5,223 nt of DNA, from the NCBI GenBank assembly GCA_030627585.1, contig DAOURU010000102.1, positions 1 through 5,223 of the forward strand, read 5' to 3'. This document shows positions 1 through 5,223 of the stretch, in pieces. Under the pieces are notes generated by a model. The model was not told the DNA's origin. It searched no databases and saw only the letters and a program-made list of their open reading frames with translations. The translations under genes and the position numbers were made by a program. Position 1 is the stretch's first letter. Each line of letters begins with the position of its first letter. The stretch comes from Bacillota bacterium (GTDB lineage Bacteria > Bacillota > DSM-12270 > Thermacetogeniales > Thermacetogeniaceae).

Positions 1-1286
1 GTTACGGCTGCCGTCACCAACTGAACACCACTTAGCAAACCTGCCTGAGAAATATCGTAGAGACCGGCCGCCCCGTAATCTCTCCGGAAAAAGCCGAATA
101 AAAAAATTTGGGCCGCTTCGGCCGGAAGCCCAAGCCAATGTACAGGCACACTTAAGCAGCGAATTAAAAGCGGAAATAAGCCTGTAAGATTCCCAAGCCA
201 GATCAGGACACTTGCGAGAATGAATACCGGCAAAACCTCAAGAAAATACCACTGCAAACGCGTCCAGGTTTTTACCAAAACATTCGTTAATTGAGGCAGA
301 CGTAAAGGGGGAAGTTCGATACAAAAACTGGGCTCCTCGCCCGGCAAAATCTTCGCCGCCAGATAACCTGTCAGCAGGAAAGCAAGCAAAACGAAAGCAG
401 TCCACAGCAGCAATCCCCTCGGGTGCCCGGCCAAAATTGCTAAAATCACTCCAAGCTGAGCCGAGCAGGGAACTGCCAGCGCCAGTAAAAGGGTAGAAAT
501 TACCCGCTCCCGGACCGTCTCTAAAGTCCGCGTGACAATGGTACCCATCGTATCGCAGCCAAACCCTAAAACAAGCGGAATAACCGCGCGCCCACTCAGG
601 CCAAGCGGTTTAAAAATGCGATCTGCCAGCAAGGCAAGCCGCGGCAGATAACCGCTATCCTCAATGAGCGCGAAAAGAAGAAAGAAGGTAGATACAATGG
701 GCAGGATTAACGCAATGGCGTAACGGACCCCGAGTGTGATAATTCCGTAGTCCAGGGCCAGCAAGGAACGCAAGGCAGGCCAGGGGATGTAAGCCATAAA
801 ACCATTTACCCAAGGATTAATGTGCTGCTCAAAAACGGTTTCTTCCAGAAACCCAACGAGGGTACCGGCGCCAAACTGGCCGACGAATTTATAAAGTCCG
901 AAATAGAGCACAAGAAGCAAAATAGGAATCCCTGTCCACGGGGTGATTAACAACCGGTTTAGCCATTCCTGCTGTTTTTGCTGCTTTTTTGAAATAATAT
1001 GAAAAGAGCGCCCCGCCACTTCTTCCGCCCACTTTTGGCGTGTTAAGGCAACCTGGTAACTCAAGGGGCGTTCGTAACGCGCCTGCGTCTCTGCAACAAT
1101 TTTTTTCAGCTCTTCAGGACTCTCTTCCTGTTTTTCTGCCAAACAGGTGATCTCGGGATCCCCCTGTAAAAGTAAAAGGGCAACCGCTCTTTTCGAGAGA
1201 TGGTAACGGCCTTTAAGGCAAGGAATAATGCGCTGAAGCGCGTTTTCCACAGCTTCATCATAAGATAAAGCAACCCGGCAGACCAT
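1..1286 (-). CDS. feoB: FeoB-type metal transporter, helical domain plus membrane permease part (split FeoB, 3' end outside window)
   Basis: This is the membrane half of a ferrous-iron-type (FeoB) transporter. It is open for 428 codons from its ATG and runs off the left edge, so the C-terminus is missing. Residues 1-105 match the helical (GDI-like) region that normally follows the FeoB G domain. Hydrophobic segments follow at about 112-130, 184-207, 258-290, 300-320 and 350-372. Family motifs seen are TPWTGIPILLLV (115-126), EDSGYLPR (209-216), GFGCDTMGT (241-249), VPCSAQLGV (272-280) and GFFRRDYGAAGL (398-409). Canonical FeoB has GCNVP and SCSARLP-like sequences at the two Cys motifs. The cysteines (244 and 274) are kept here, but their neighbours differ, as in a recognised FeoB-like subgroup. 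The ATG overlaps the stop of the G-domain gene by one base (TAATG) and has a purine-rich AGGAAGGGGGTAGG site just upstream, so coupled translation is likely. Transported metal is inferred: iron is most likely, manganese is possible. Confidence 0.9.
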   Translation of the reverse strand, partial: MVCRVALSYDEAVENALQRIIPCLKGRYHLSKRAVALLLLQGDPEITCLAEKQEESPEELKKIVAETQARYERPLSYQVALTRQKWAEEVAGRSFHIISKKQQKQQEWLNRLLITPWTGIPILLLVLYFGLYKFVGQFGAGTLVGFLEETVFEQHINPWVNGFMAYIPWPALRSLLALDYGIITLGVRYAIALILPIVSTFFLLFALIEDSGYLPRLALLADRIFKPLGLSGRAVIPLVLGFGCDTMGTIVTRTLETVRERVISTLLLALAVPCSAQLGVILAILAGHPRGLLLWTAFVLLAFLLTGYLAAKILPGEEPSFCIELPPLRLPQLTNVLVKTWTRLQWYFLEVLPVFILASVLIWLGNLTGLFPLLIRCLSVPVHWLGLPAEAAQIFLFGFFRRDYGAAGLYDISQAGLLSGVQLVTAAV

Positions 1287-1903
1287 TAACCTACCCCCTT
1301 CCTAACACCGTGCTTGCGCACGTACTCCGCGATCCTTTTGCGCAAGAGTTCGATTCCCCAACCTTTGCTGGCCGCAGTAGCAACAACGGGAATACCCAGA
1401 TCTTTTTCCAGTTGGGCAAGATCGATATCAATCCCAAGCGTCTCGGCTTCATCCATCATATTGACTACCAAGATGACCGGAAGTTCTGCCTCCAGCAATT
1501 GAAGGGTTAAAGAGAGCATCTTTTCTAAATTCCTGGCATCTATGACATGAATTAACACTTCCGGGTGTTCGGCTAATAAAAGGGCGCGCGTTACCCGCTC
1601 CTCCTCGGTTAGCGGAAGAAGGGAATACATTCCCGGTGTATCAATAACTTCAAAAAGCTGATTTTCAAAAGAGCCGCGCCCCCGAAAAACCTCCACCGTT
1701 GTACCCGGGTAATTTGAAATTGTTGCATAAATTCCTGTTAATCTGTGGAAAAGCATGCTCTTGCCCACGTTCGGAGTGCCGATTAAAATGATTTTCTTGA
1801 TTCCGTGCTCTTCTTCCGCGTTTACCCCGCTGCCGCTTTGGCGCCTCCAGCGCCAACGCCACCGCCCCCGCTTCCGGCAAGAGGGTTCCCGACAGCATTC
1901 CAT
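1286..1903 (-). CDS. feoB: FeoB G-domain protein (free-standing GTPase half of split FeoB)
   Basis: This stand-alone GTP-binding protein corresponds to the N-terminal G domain of FeoB and should drive or gate metal uptake through the permease encoded directly downstream. Numbering from the ATG at 1903, G1 is GTPNVGKS (42-49), the G2 region is SNYPGTT (63-69), G3 is DTPG (88-91), G4 is NMMD (148-151), and a G5-like TAASKGWG lies near 176. The run NLEKMLSLTLQLLE is typical of FeoB. At 205 residues it stops where the helical domain would begin. A GTG at 1915 would add four residues, but AAAGGAA lies directly against it. The ATG at 1903 is better spaced from the AGGAAGTGGA purine run, so I prefer it. 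The N-terminus is odd: three cysteines (3, 4, 9), then an alternating Arg/Trp patch at 14-21. No feoA is visible upstream. Fur-like operators precede the gene. Confidence 0.92.
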   Translation of the reverse strand: MECCREPSCRKRGRWRWRWRRQSGSGVNAEEEHGIKKIILIGTPNVGKSMLFHRLTGIYATISNYPGTTVEVFRGRGSFENQLFEVIDTPGMYSLLPLTEEERVTRALLLAEHPEVLIHVIDARNLEKMLSLTLQLLEAELPVILVVNMMDEAETLGIDIDLAQLEKDLGIPVVATAASKGWGIELLRKRIAEYVRKHGVRKGVG

Positions 1904-1953
1904 TAAAGTTTCCACTTCCTTTTCTCTTTATTATCCTTAATGATCGGAAATGT

Positions 1954-1974
1954 AATTGAGAATCTTTTTCAATT
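1954..1974. promoter_or_regulatory. Fur-box-like operator B upstream of split feoB
   Basis: This is a 21-bp imperfect palindrome (arms AATTGAGAA and TTTTCAATT, 8 of 10 positions pairing). Its core TGAGAATCTTTTTCA (1957-1971) matches the 7-1-7 Fur consensus TGATAATNATTATCA at 11 of 14 defined positions by hand count. It lies just downstream of the likely start of transcription from the proximal promoter, a place where a bound repressor would block initiation or early elongation. Assignment to Fur rather than another family member is inferred from the iron-transport context. Confidence 0.6.
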
Positions 1975-1992
1975 ATTCCCGAAAAAAAGAGC

Positions 1993-2021
1993 ATTATAGG
2001 GCATAATTCTTCTCTTCTCAC
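1993..2021 (-). promoter_or_regulatory. Candidate proximal promoter of the split feoB operon
   Basis: On the minus strand a perfect TATAAT (1993-1998) lies 17 bases from GTGAGA (2016-2021), which matches TTGACA at 4 of 6 positions. Transcription would start near 1986, about 80 bases before the ATG at 1903, and would run straight into operator B. Confidence 0.5.
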
Positions 2022-2025
2022 ATTT

Positions 2026-2054
2026 ATCTTATGATAATACTTTTCATTTGTCAA
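2026..2054 (-). promoter_or_regulatory. Candidate distal promoter of the split feoB operon, inside the mnmG 3' end
   Basis: On the minus strand a perfect TTGACA (2049-2054) is followed after 17 bases by TAAGAT (2026-2031). The -35 element lies within the last codons of mnmG (encoding Phe-Asp-Lys), so feoB can be transcribed independently although it follows mnmG on the same strand. The spacer is filled by Fur-like operator A. Confidence 0.5.
2032..2046. promoter_or_regulatory. Fur-box-like operator A in the promoter spacer
   Basis: TGATAATACTTTTCA matches the 7-1-7 Fur consensus TGATAATNATTATCA at 12 of 14 defined positions. It sits exactly between the -35 and -10 of the distal candidate promoter, so binding would exclude RNA polymerase. 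It agrees with operator B at 12 of 15 positions, and the two are 75 bp apart, close to seven helical turns. A perfect TTATC-N4-GATAA inverted repeat (2024-2037) overlaps it. Confidence 0.62.
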
Positions 2055-3945
2055 AAACTTTTTGAGAAGAATGGAGCCGTTTCTCAAGATGAATAAGCAG
2101 CACAGAAATGTCGGCAGGAGTTACACCGGGGATGCGAGATGCCTGCCCCATCGTGCGCGGTTTTACCTGGCTTAACTTGTCCCGCGCCTCACGGGAAAGG
2201 CCCCGCATCTGAGCGTAGTCGAAATCCTCAGGCAGCCGCTTGTGCTCGAGCTTTTCCAACCGCGCCACATGGGCCTCCTGCTTCTCTAAATAACCGGCAA
2301 ACTTGACCTGGATTTCCAGTTGTTCCGCAACATCTGAGGGTACTTCTTTTTGCGCTCCACTTAATTTAATTAAATCCTGGTAACTTATTTCCGGGCGCTT
2401 CAGAAGTTCTTTCAGCGCAACCCTCCCTTTAAGGGGGGCGCTCTCTTTCTGCGCCAGATAATCCTGCACCTCAGGGGCAGGTTTCACACCGGTCTGCTCC
2501 AGCCAACTCCTTTCTTCTTCTAAAAGCCGCACTTTTTCAAGAAATACGCGCTCCCGCTCATCCGAAACAAGGCCAACCCGCCGCCCGATATCCGTAAGGC
2601 GCAAGTCTGCGTTATCCTGGCGCAACAACAATCTGTATTCGGCGCGTGAAGTTAAAATGCGGTAAGGTTCCCTGATCCCTTTCGTGACAAGATCATCGAT
2701 CAAGACGCCAATATAGGCCTGGGAACGCTTCAAAACTAGAAGATCTTTCTCTTGAACATAGCGTGCGGCGTTAATACCCGCAATAATTCCCTGCGCGGCC
2801 GCTTCCTCATATCCCGAGGTCCCATTAAGCTGCCCGGCTGTAAAAAGGCCTTTAATGTTTTTTGTTTGAAGCGTGATTTCTAACTGGGCGGGAACGAGGC
2901 AGTCATATTCGATGGCATAACCAACCCGGATGATCTCAACATTCTCGAGTCCAGGCATCGTCCGTAACGCCGCCAACTGGACATCTTCCGGAAGGCTTGT
3001 GTTCATCCCCTGCACGTACATTTCATTGGTATCCCATCCTTCAGGCTCAAGAAAAACCTGGTGCCCCCTTCTTTCGGGAAACCTGACCACCTTATCCTCG
3101 AAAGAGGGGCAGTAACGCGGCCCAACTCCCTCGATGATCCCGGAAAATAATGGCGCGCGATGCAGGTTTTCGCGCACGATAGCGTGCGTCCGCTCATTGC
3201 TGTGAGTCAACCAGCAGGGTGCCTGCGGCCGCTTTTCCTTTTTTGAAAGATAGGAAAGGTACAGGGGCTCATCATCCCCGGGCTGGATAACCATCTTTGA
3301 AAAATCGACACTTTTTCTGTCTACACGGGGTGGTGTTCCTGTTTTGAAACGCACCAGCTCGAAACCTAAGTCGCCCAGTGAGGCGGCAAGTTCACCCGGC
3401 GCCAACTGCCCGTTGGGGCCGCCGGGGTATGTCACATCACCGATGATTATCCTTCCTCTTAAATATGTTCCTGTCGTTAACACAACGGCACGCCCTGTAA
3501 ACCGGGCGCCCGTTTGCGTAACAACCCCTGCGACCTGATTTCCTGAAACCAATACCTTTTCAGTAATCCCCTGCTTCAGATCAAGGTTTGGTTGATTTAG
3601 AAGCGTTTTAAGCATTTCGCGCTGATACGCTTTTTTATCAACCTGGGCGCGCAGGGCGCGAACTGCAGGACCTTTCGCGGTATTGAGCATTCGCATCTGG
3701 ATGAAAGTTTTATCGGTATTAATCCCCATTTCCCCGCCCAGGGCATCAATCTCACGCACCAAATGGGCCTTTCCGGGGCCCCCTACGGCAGGATTGCAGG
3801 GCATTAACGCAACATAGTCTAAATTCAAAGTAATTAAAAGCGTTTGACATCCCATTCTCGCAGCGGCCAGTGCTGCTTCACAACCGGCGTGACCTGCTCC
3901 TATCACAATAACGTCATAATTTCCCGCCGCGTACTCTTCGGGCAT
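2044..3945 (-). CDS. mnmG: tRNA uridine-5-carboxymethylaminomethyl(34) synthesis enzyme MnmG (GidA)
   Basis: MnmG is the FAD- and NADH-dependent partner of the GTPase MnmE. Together they add the (carboxymethyl)aminomethyl group to C5 of wobble U34 in tRNAs reading split-box A/G-ending codons. The protein is full length (633 residues; E. coli about 629), which excludes the shorter paralogue TrmFO (about 435). Numbering from the ATG, the FAD-binding [10 protein letters not shown] is at 16-25, [12 protein letters not shown] is at 48-59 with conserved Cys50, [11 protein letters not shown] is near 91-101, FKTGTPPR is at 200-207, YCPSFEDK is at 278-285 with conserved Cys279, [17 protein letters not shown] is near 370-386, and [19 protein letters not shown] is near 432-450. 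A helical MnmE- and tRNA-binding C-terminus ends the protein. An in-frame TTG lies one codon upstream of the ATG. A GGGGAG Shine-Dalgarno stands 7 bases from the TTG and 10 from the ATG; I prefer the ATG. Unusually, mnmE and rsmG are not adjacent. Confidence 0.97.
   Translation of the reverse strand: MPEEYAAGNYDVIVIGAGHAGCEAALAAARMGCQTLLITLNLDYVALMPCNPAVGGPGKAHLVREIDALGGEMGINTDKTFIQMRMLNTAKGPAVRALRAQVDKKAYQREMLKTLLNQPNLDLKQGITEKVLVSGNQVAGVVTQTGARFTGRAVVLTTGTYLRGRIIIGDVTYPGGPNGQLAPGELAASLGDLGFELVRFKTGTPPRVDRKSVDFSKMVIQPGDDEPLYLSYLSKKEKRPQAPCWLTHSNERTHAIVRENLHRAPLFSGIIEGVGPRYCPSFEDKVVRFPERRGHQVFLEPEGWDTNEMYVQGMNTSLPEDVQLAALRTMPGLENVEIIRVGYAIEYDCLVPAQLEITLQTKNIKGLFTAGQLNGTSGYEEAAAQGIIAGINAARYVQEKDLLVLKRSQAYIGVLIDDLVTKGIREPYRILTSRAEYRLLLRQDNADLRLTDIGRRVGLVSDERERVFLEKVRLLEEERSWLEQTGVKPAPEVQDYLAQKESAPLKGRVALKELLKRPEISYQDLIKLSGAQKEVPSDVAEQLEIQVKFAGYLEKQEAHVARLEKLEHKRLPEDFDYAQMRGLSREARDKLSQVKPRTMGQASRIPGVTPADISVLLIHLEKRLHSSQKVFDK
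2062..2087 (-). terminator. Weak terminator-like hairpin within the mnmG 3' end
   Basis: As minus-strand RNA, TTGAGAA pairs perfectly with TTCTCAA across a 12-base loop, and AAAGTTTTTG follows. The stem is only 7 bp with two G-C pairs and lies before the stop codon, so it is at best a weak terminator. Read-through from mnmG into feoB is possible. Confidence 0.2.
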
Positions 3946-3972
3946 CAATTAACCACTCCCCAAATAAATGAT

Positions 3973-3988
3973 CAAAAGCCCACTTTTG
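3973..3988. repeat. Short perfect inverted repeat in the mnmG leader
   Basis: CAAAAG and CTTTTG form a perfect 6-bp inverted repeat around a 4-base centre, between the candidate proximal -10 element and the Shine-Dalgarno site of mnmG. It could be a small hairpin or an operator; nothing else identifies it. Confidence 0.3.
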
Positions 3989-3995
3989 CGCATAT

Positions 3996-4024
3996 ATTTT
4001 ATCATAAACCCCGTTGCTCCCCAA
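3996..4024 (-). promoter_or_regulatory. Alternative proximal mnmG promoter
   Basis: On the minus strand TAAAAT (3996-4001) is preceded by TGA, giving an extended -10 (TGATAAAAT). TTGGGG (4019-4024) lies 17 bases upstream as a poor -35. If used, transcription would begin downstream of the large hairpin and leave it out of the mRNA. Confidence 0.25.
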
Positions 4025-4056
4025 GCAGCAGGCACCTTGGCGCCGCTCCGGGGAAC
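4016..4056 (-). other. Strong hairpin in the mnmG leader (possible structured RNA)
   Basis: Read on the minus strand, an outer stem of 7 bp pairs 4050-4056 with 4016-4022. An inner stem of 8 bp pairs 4040-4047 with 4027-4029 and 4031-4035, with a one-base bulge at 4030 and a CAAG loop at 4036-4039. Two pairs (4055 with 4017, and 4041 with 4034) are G-U on the minus strand but would be A-C mismatches on the plus strand, so the structure fits an RNA read towards mnmG. No T-tract follows on either strand, so it is not an ordinary terminator. I could not match it to a known riboswitch or T-box. Confidence 0.4.
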
Positions 4057-4118
4057 CTTTGTGATAAAACATGCTGTCCTTGACGCCAGGTATTACCTTT
4101 AATGCTTGTTTTAATCTT

Positions 4119-4146
4119 ATTATCGCCGCCCAGCCTTAAATTTCAA
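4119..4146 (-). promoter_or_regulatory. Candidate mnmG promoter
   Basis: On the minus strand TTGAAA (4141-4146, 5 of 6 to consensus) and GATAAT (4119-4124, 5 of 6) are 16 bases apart. Transcription would start near 4112 and give an untranslated leader of roughly 167 bases that includes the hairpin at 4016-4056. Confidence 0.45.
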
Positions 4147-4155
4147 ATAGTTCTA

Positions 4156-4169
4156 GTATAAGCATATAC
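4156..4169. repeat. Small inverted repeat GTATA-N4-TATAC in the divergent promoter region
   Basis: A perfect 5-bp inverted repeat with a 4-base centre lies about 50 bases before the rhomboid start and just upstream of the candidate mnmG -35. It may be an operator or may simply be A/T-rich promoter sequence. No convincing -35/-10 pair for the rhomboid gene was found nearby; TAAAAT at 4178-4183 is the best -10 but lacks a good -35. Confidence 0.2.
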
Positions 4170-4204
4170 CTTTGTATTAAAATAAAAGTTGACCAAAGAA
4201 ACCC

Positions 4205-4211
4205 GAGGAGG
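4205..4211 (+). promoter_or_regulatory. Shine-Dalgarno site of the rhomboid gene
   Basis: GAGGAGG lies 6 bases before the ATG at 4218. It is a near-ideal ribosome binding site and fixes the start. Confidence 0.85.
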
Positions 4212-4217
4212 ACACTT

Positions 4218-4886
4218 ATGATCCCTTTACGCGACAGCACCCGCTCGCGGCGTATTCCTTACATAAACGTAACTTTAATCGTTTTAAATATCCTAATTTT
4301 TCTTAAAGAAATTACCCTCTCCGAGCCGGAGCTCAACCGCTTTTTCAACGTTTTTGGAGTTGTCCCTGCAAGGGTAGAGGCCCAGCTTGCAGCAGGCGCC
4401 CCGCTTTTGCCTCTTCTCATTCCCTTTATTACAACCATGTTCCTGCACGGAAACTGGCTCCATATCATAGGGAATATGCTCTATCTCTGGGTTTTTGGAG
4501 ACAACGTAGAGGATCGCCTGGGGCATTTTCCCTATCTTCTTTTTTATCTTGTGGTAGGATTCATTGGCAGTGCGGCCCATATCATTGCCAATCCCGGGTC
4601 CCAAGTGCCTATCATTGGAGCAAGTGGAGCGATTGCCGGGGTTTTAGGAGGGTATTTTCTTGTCTATCCCCGCGCCCGGATCTTGACGCTTGTTCCTCTT
4701 TTTTTCTTTATCACAATAGTTGAAGTACCTGCCGTCTTTTTTCTTATTTTTTGGTTCCTGGTTCAACTTCTGAACGGTATCAGTACAGCAGGCGTAGCTG
4801 CAAATCCGGTTGCCTGGTGGGCTCATGTCGGGGGTTTTCTTGCCGGGGCCATTTTAATTAAACTGTTCCCCGAAACCCGGTATTGA
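4218..4886 (+). CDS. Rhomboid family intramembrane serine protease
   Basis: This 222-residue polytopic membrane protein is a rhomboid protease, which cleaves transmembrane substrates within the bilayer using a Ser-His dyad. The nucleophile is Ser136 in GASGAIAGVLGG (134-145). The catalytic histidine is His203 in WWAHVGGFLAG (200-210). The HGNWLHIIGNMLYLWVFG block (77-94) supplies the conserved His77, His82 and Asn86 of the second transmembrane region, followed by GDNVEDRLG (94-102). The N-terminus MIPLRDSTRSRRIPYIN is a common start for bacterial rhomboids. Hydrophobic segments lie at about 17-30, 62-77, 84-94, 105-122, 131-150, 155-184 and 197-216, fitting a core of six helices, perhaps with one more. 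No cytosolic or zinc-finger extension is present. The gene is monocistronic, divergent from mnmG and convergent with the tRNA operon. Its substrate cannot be told from the sequence. Confidence 0.95.
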   Translation: MIPLRDSTRSRRIPYINVTLIVLNILIFLKEITLSEPELNRFFNVFGVVPARVEAQLAAGAPLLPLLIPFITTMFLHGNWLHIIGNMLYLWVFGDNVEDRLGHFPYLLFYLVVGFIGSAAHIIANPGSQVPIIGASGAIAGVLGGYFLVYPRARILTLVPLFFFITIVEVPAVFFLIFWFLVQLLNGISTAGVAANPVAWWAHVGGFLAGAILIKLFPETRY

Positions 4887-4940
4887 GCCGGGTATAGCAA
4901 CTCTCCTGCGCCTTTTTCTCAGACAAAGTAATCGTAAATG

Positions 4941-4975
4941 AAAAAACTACCCATGTTTATTTTACCGTGGGTAGT
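4941..4975 (-). terminator. Rho-independent terminator of the tRNA-Gln/tRNA-Glu operon
   Basis: On the minus strand a 10-bp stem (4966-4975 with 4946-4955, one wobble pair) closes a 10-base loop and is followed directly by six T residues (4941-4946). It lies 13 bases past the tRNA-Glu CCA end. The plus-strand side lacks a downstream T-tract, so it probably does little for rhomboid transcripts. Confidence 0.88.
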
Positions 4976-4988
4976 GTTGACATACTGC

Positions 4989-5064
4989 TGGTAGCCCCAA
5001 CGGGACTCGAACCCGTGTCTCCACCTTGAGAGGGTGGTGTCCTGGACCGCTAGACGATAGGGCC
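4989..5064 (-). tRNA. tRNA-Glu (anticodon CUC)
   Basis: A complete 76-base cloverleaf. The 7-bp acceptor stem is GGCCCTA with TGGGGCT (G1-U72 and one further wobble pair). The D arm GTCTAGCGGTCCAGGAC is close to that of bacterial tRNA-Glu. The anticodon stem CCACC/GGTGG holds the loop CTCTCAA with anticodon CTC (5028-5030), reading GAG. The T arm contains GGTTCGAGTCC. The 3' CCA is encoded (4989-4991). It is the second gene of a two-tRNA transcript, 13 bases after tRNA-Gln. With C34 it reads only GAG, so a UUC isoacceptor must exist elsewhere. Confidence 0.96.
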
Positions 5065-5077
5065 ATAATTAATAATT

Positions 5078-5151
5078 TGGCTGCGGGACCAGGATTCGAA
5101 CCTGGGCTAGATGATCCAGAGTCACCTGTGCTACCGCTACACCATCCCGCA
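5078..5151 (-). tRNA. tRNA-Gln (anticodon CUG)
   Basis: A complete 74-base cloverleaf. The acceptor stem TGCGGGA/TCCCGCA is fully paired, with the U1-A72 pair typical of tRNA-Gln and G as discriminator. The anticodon stem GGTGA/TCATC holds the loop CTCTGGA with anticodon CTG (5117-5119), reading CAG. The T arm is CCAGGTTCGAATCCTGG. The 3' CCA is encoded (5078-5080). It is the first gene of the operon. A UUG isoacceptor must be encoded elsewhere. Confidence 0.96.
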
Positions 5152-5168
5152 ACTTGTTATCATTAATA

Positions 5169-5197
5169 AGTATAAAAGATCGGCCTTCCGGCGTCAA
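5169..5197 (-). promoter_or_regulatory. Promoter of the tRNA-Gln/tRNA-Glu operon
   Basis: On the minus strand TTGACG (5192-5197, 5 of 6) and TATACT (5169-5174, 5 of 6) are separated by exactly 17 bases. The start point would fall near 5162, about 10 bases before the mature 5' end of tRNA-Gln. Confidence 0.8.
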
Positions 5198-5223
5198 GAA
5201 GCAGCCGTCCCCAGCGAAACCCA

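Noticed and set aside
1284..1288. Frameshift or sequencing error splitting feoB
   Set aside because: The downstream gene begins with its own ATG and a purine-rich ribosome binding site, and the break coincides with the domain boundary. Both products look complete at the junction.
1665..2087. Minus-strand open frame of 140 codons overlapping the feoB GTPase and the mnmG end
   Set aside because: It lies out of frame over a gene with clear G motifs and across the promoter region. Its product shows no domain and is rich in Arg, Gly and Asn as expected of a shadow frame.
4016..4056. Terminator, T-box or known riboswitch
   Set aside because: No T-tract follows the stem on either strand, there is no T-box signature sequence, and no conserved core of a riboswitch class could be recognised. 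It is kept only as an unclassified hairpin.
3844..4083. Plus-strand open frame of 79 codons across the mnmG start and intergenic region
   Set aside because: It runs antisense to the conserved MnmG FAD-binding region, has no convincing ribosome binding site, and gives a low-complexity product with no recognisable family.
4089..4097. GGTATTACC mini-palindrome as an operator
   Set aside because: It is only 4 bp per arm with no second copy or context. This is expected by chance in a region of this size.
4080..4103. TTGACG (4080-4085) as -35 of a rhomboid promoter
   Set aside because: No -10-like hexamer lies 16-18 bases downstream. The nearest TTTAAT sequences are 12 and 24 bases away.
4875..4893. 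Hairpin ACCCGG/CCGGGT over the rhomboid stop codon as a terminator
   Set aside because: The stem is 6 bp and no T-tract follows directly; the CTTTTTC run is about 17 bases further on. It may contribute weakly but is not supported as a terminator.

Overview
The window reads like chromosomal DNA of a low-to-mid-GC Firmicute, probably from the Clostridia (Moorella/Desulfotomaculum/Syntrophomonas-like lineages). This is inferred from the protein sequences, strong purine-rich Shine-Dalgarno sites, sigma-A-type promoters and tRNAs with encoded CCA. No marker fixes the genus.

Layout from left to right. (1) Positions 1-1903, minus strand: a ferrous-iron-type transporter FeoB split into two genes. 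The upstream gene encodes only the GTPase (G) domain. The downstream gene, cut by the left edge of the window, encodes the helical domain and the membrane permease. The two are joined by a one-base TAATG stop/start overlap. (2) Positions about 1950-2054: a control region for the split feoB with two candidate promoters and two Fur-box-like palindromes, partly inside the 3' end of the next gene. (3) Positions 2044-3945, minus strand: full-length mnmG (gidA), the FAD-binding subunit of the tRNA wobble-uridine modification enzyme, without its usual neighbours mnmE and rsmG. (4) Positions 3946-4217: a divergent intergenic region with a candidate mnmG promoter and a strong hairpin that pairs better as minus-strand RNA. 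(5) Positions 4218-4886, plus strand: a rhomboid intramembrane serine protease. (6) Positions 4941-5197, minus strand: a tRNA-Gln(CUG)/tRNA-Glu(CUC) operon with a good promoter and a clear Rho-independent terminator, convergent with the rhomboid gene.

The two feoB parts should act together: GTP-driven divalent metal import, probably repressed by a Fur-family regulator when iron is sufficient. MnmG, the rhomboid protease and the tRNAs are separate housekeeping units. I see no CRISPR array, phage gene, complete insertion sequence or defence system. The most interesting points are the split, variant-motif FeoB with its paired operators, the isolated mnmG and the structured mnmG leader.
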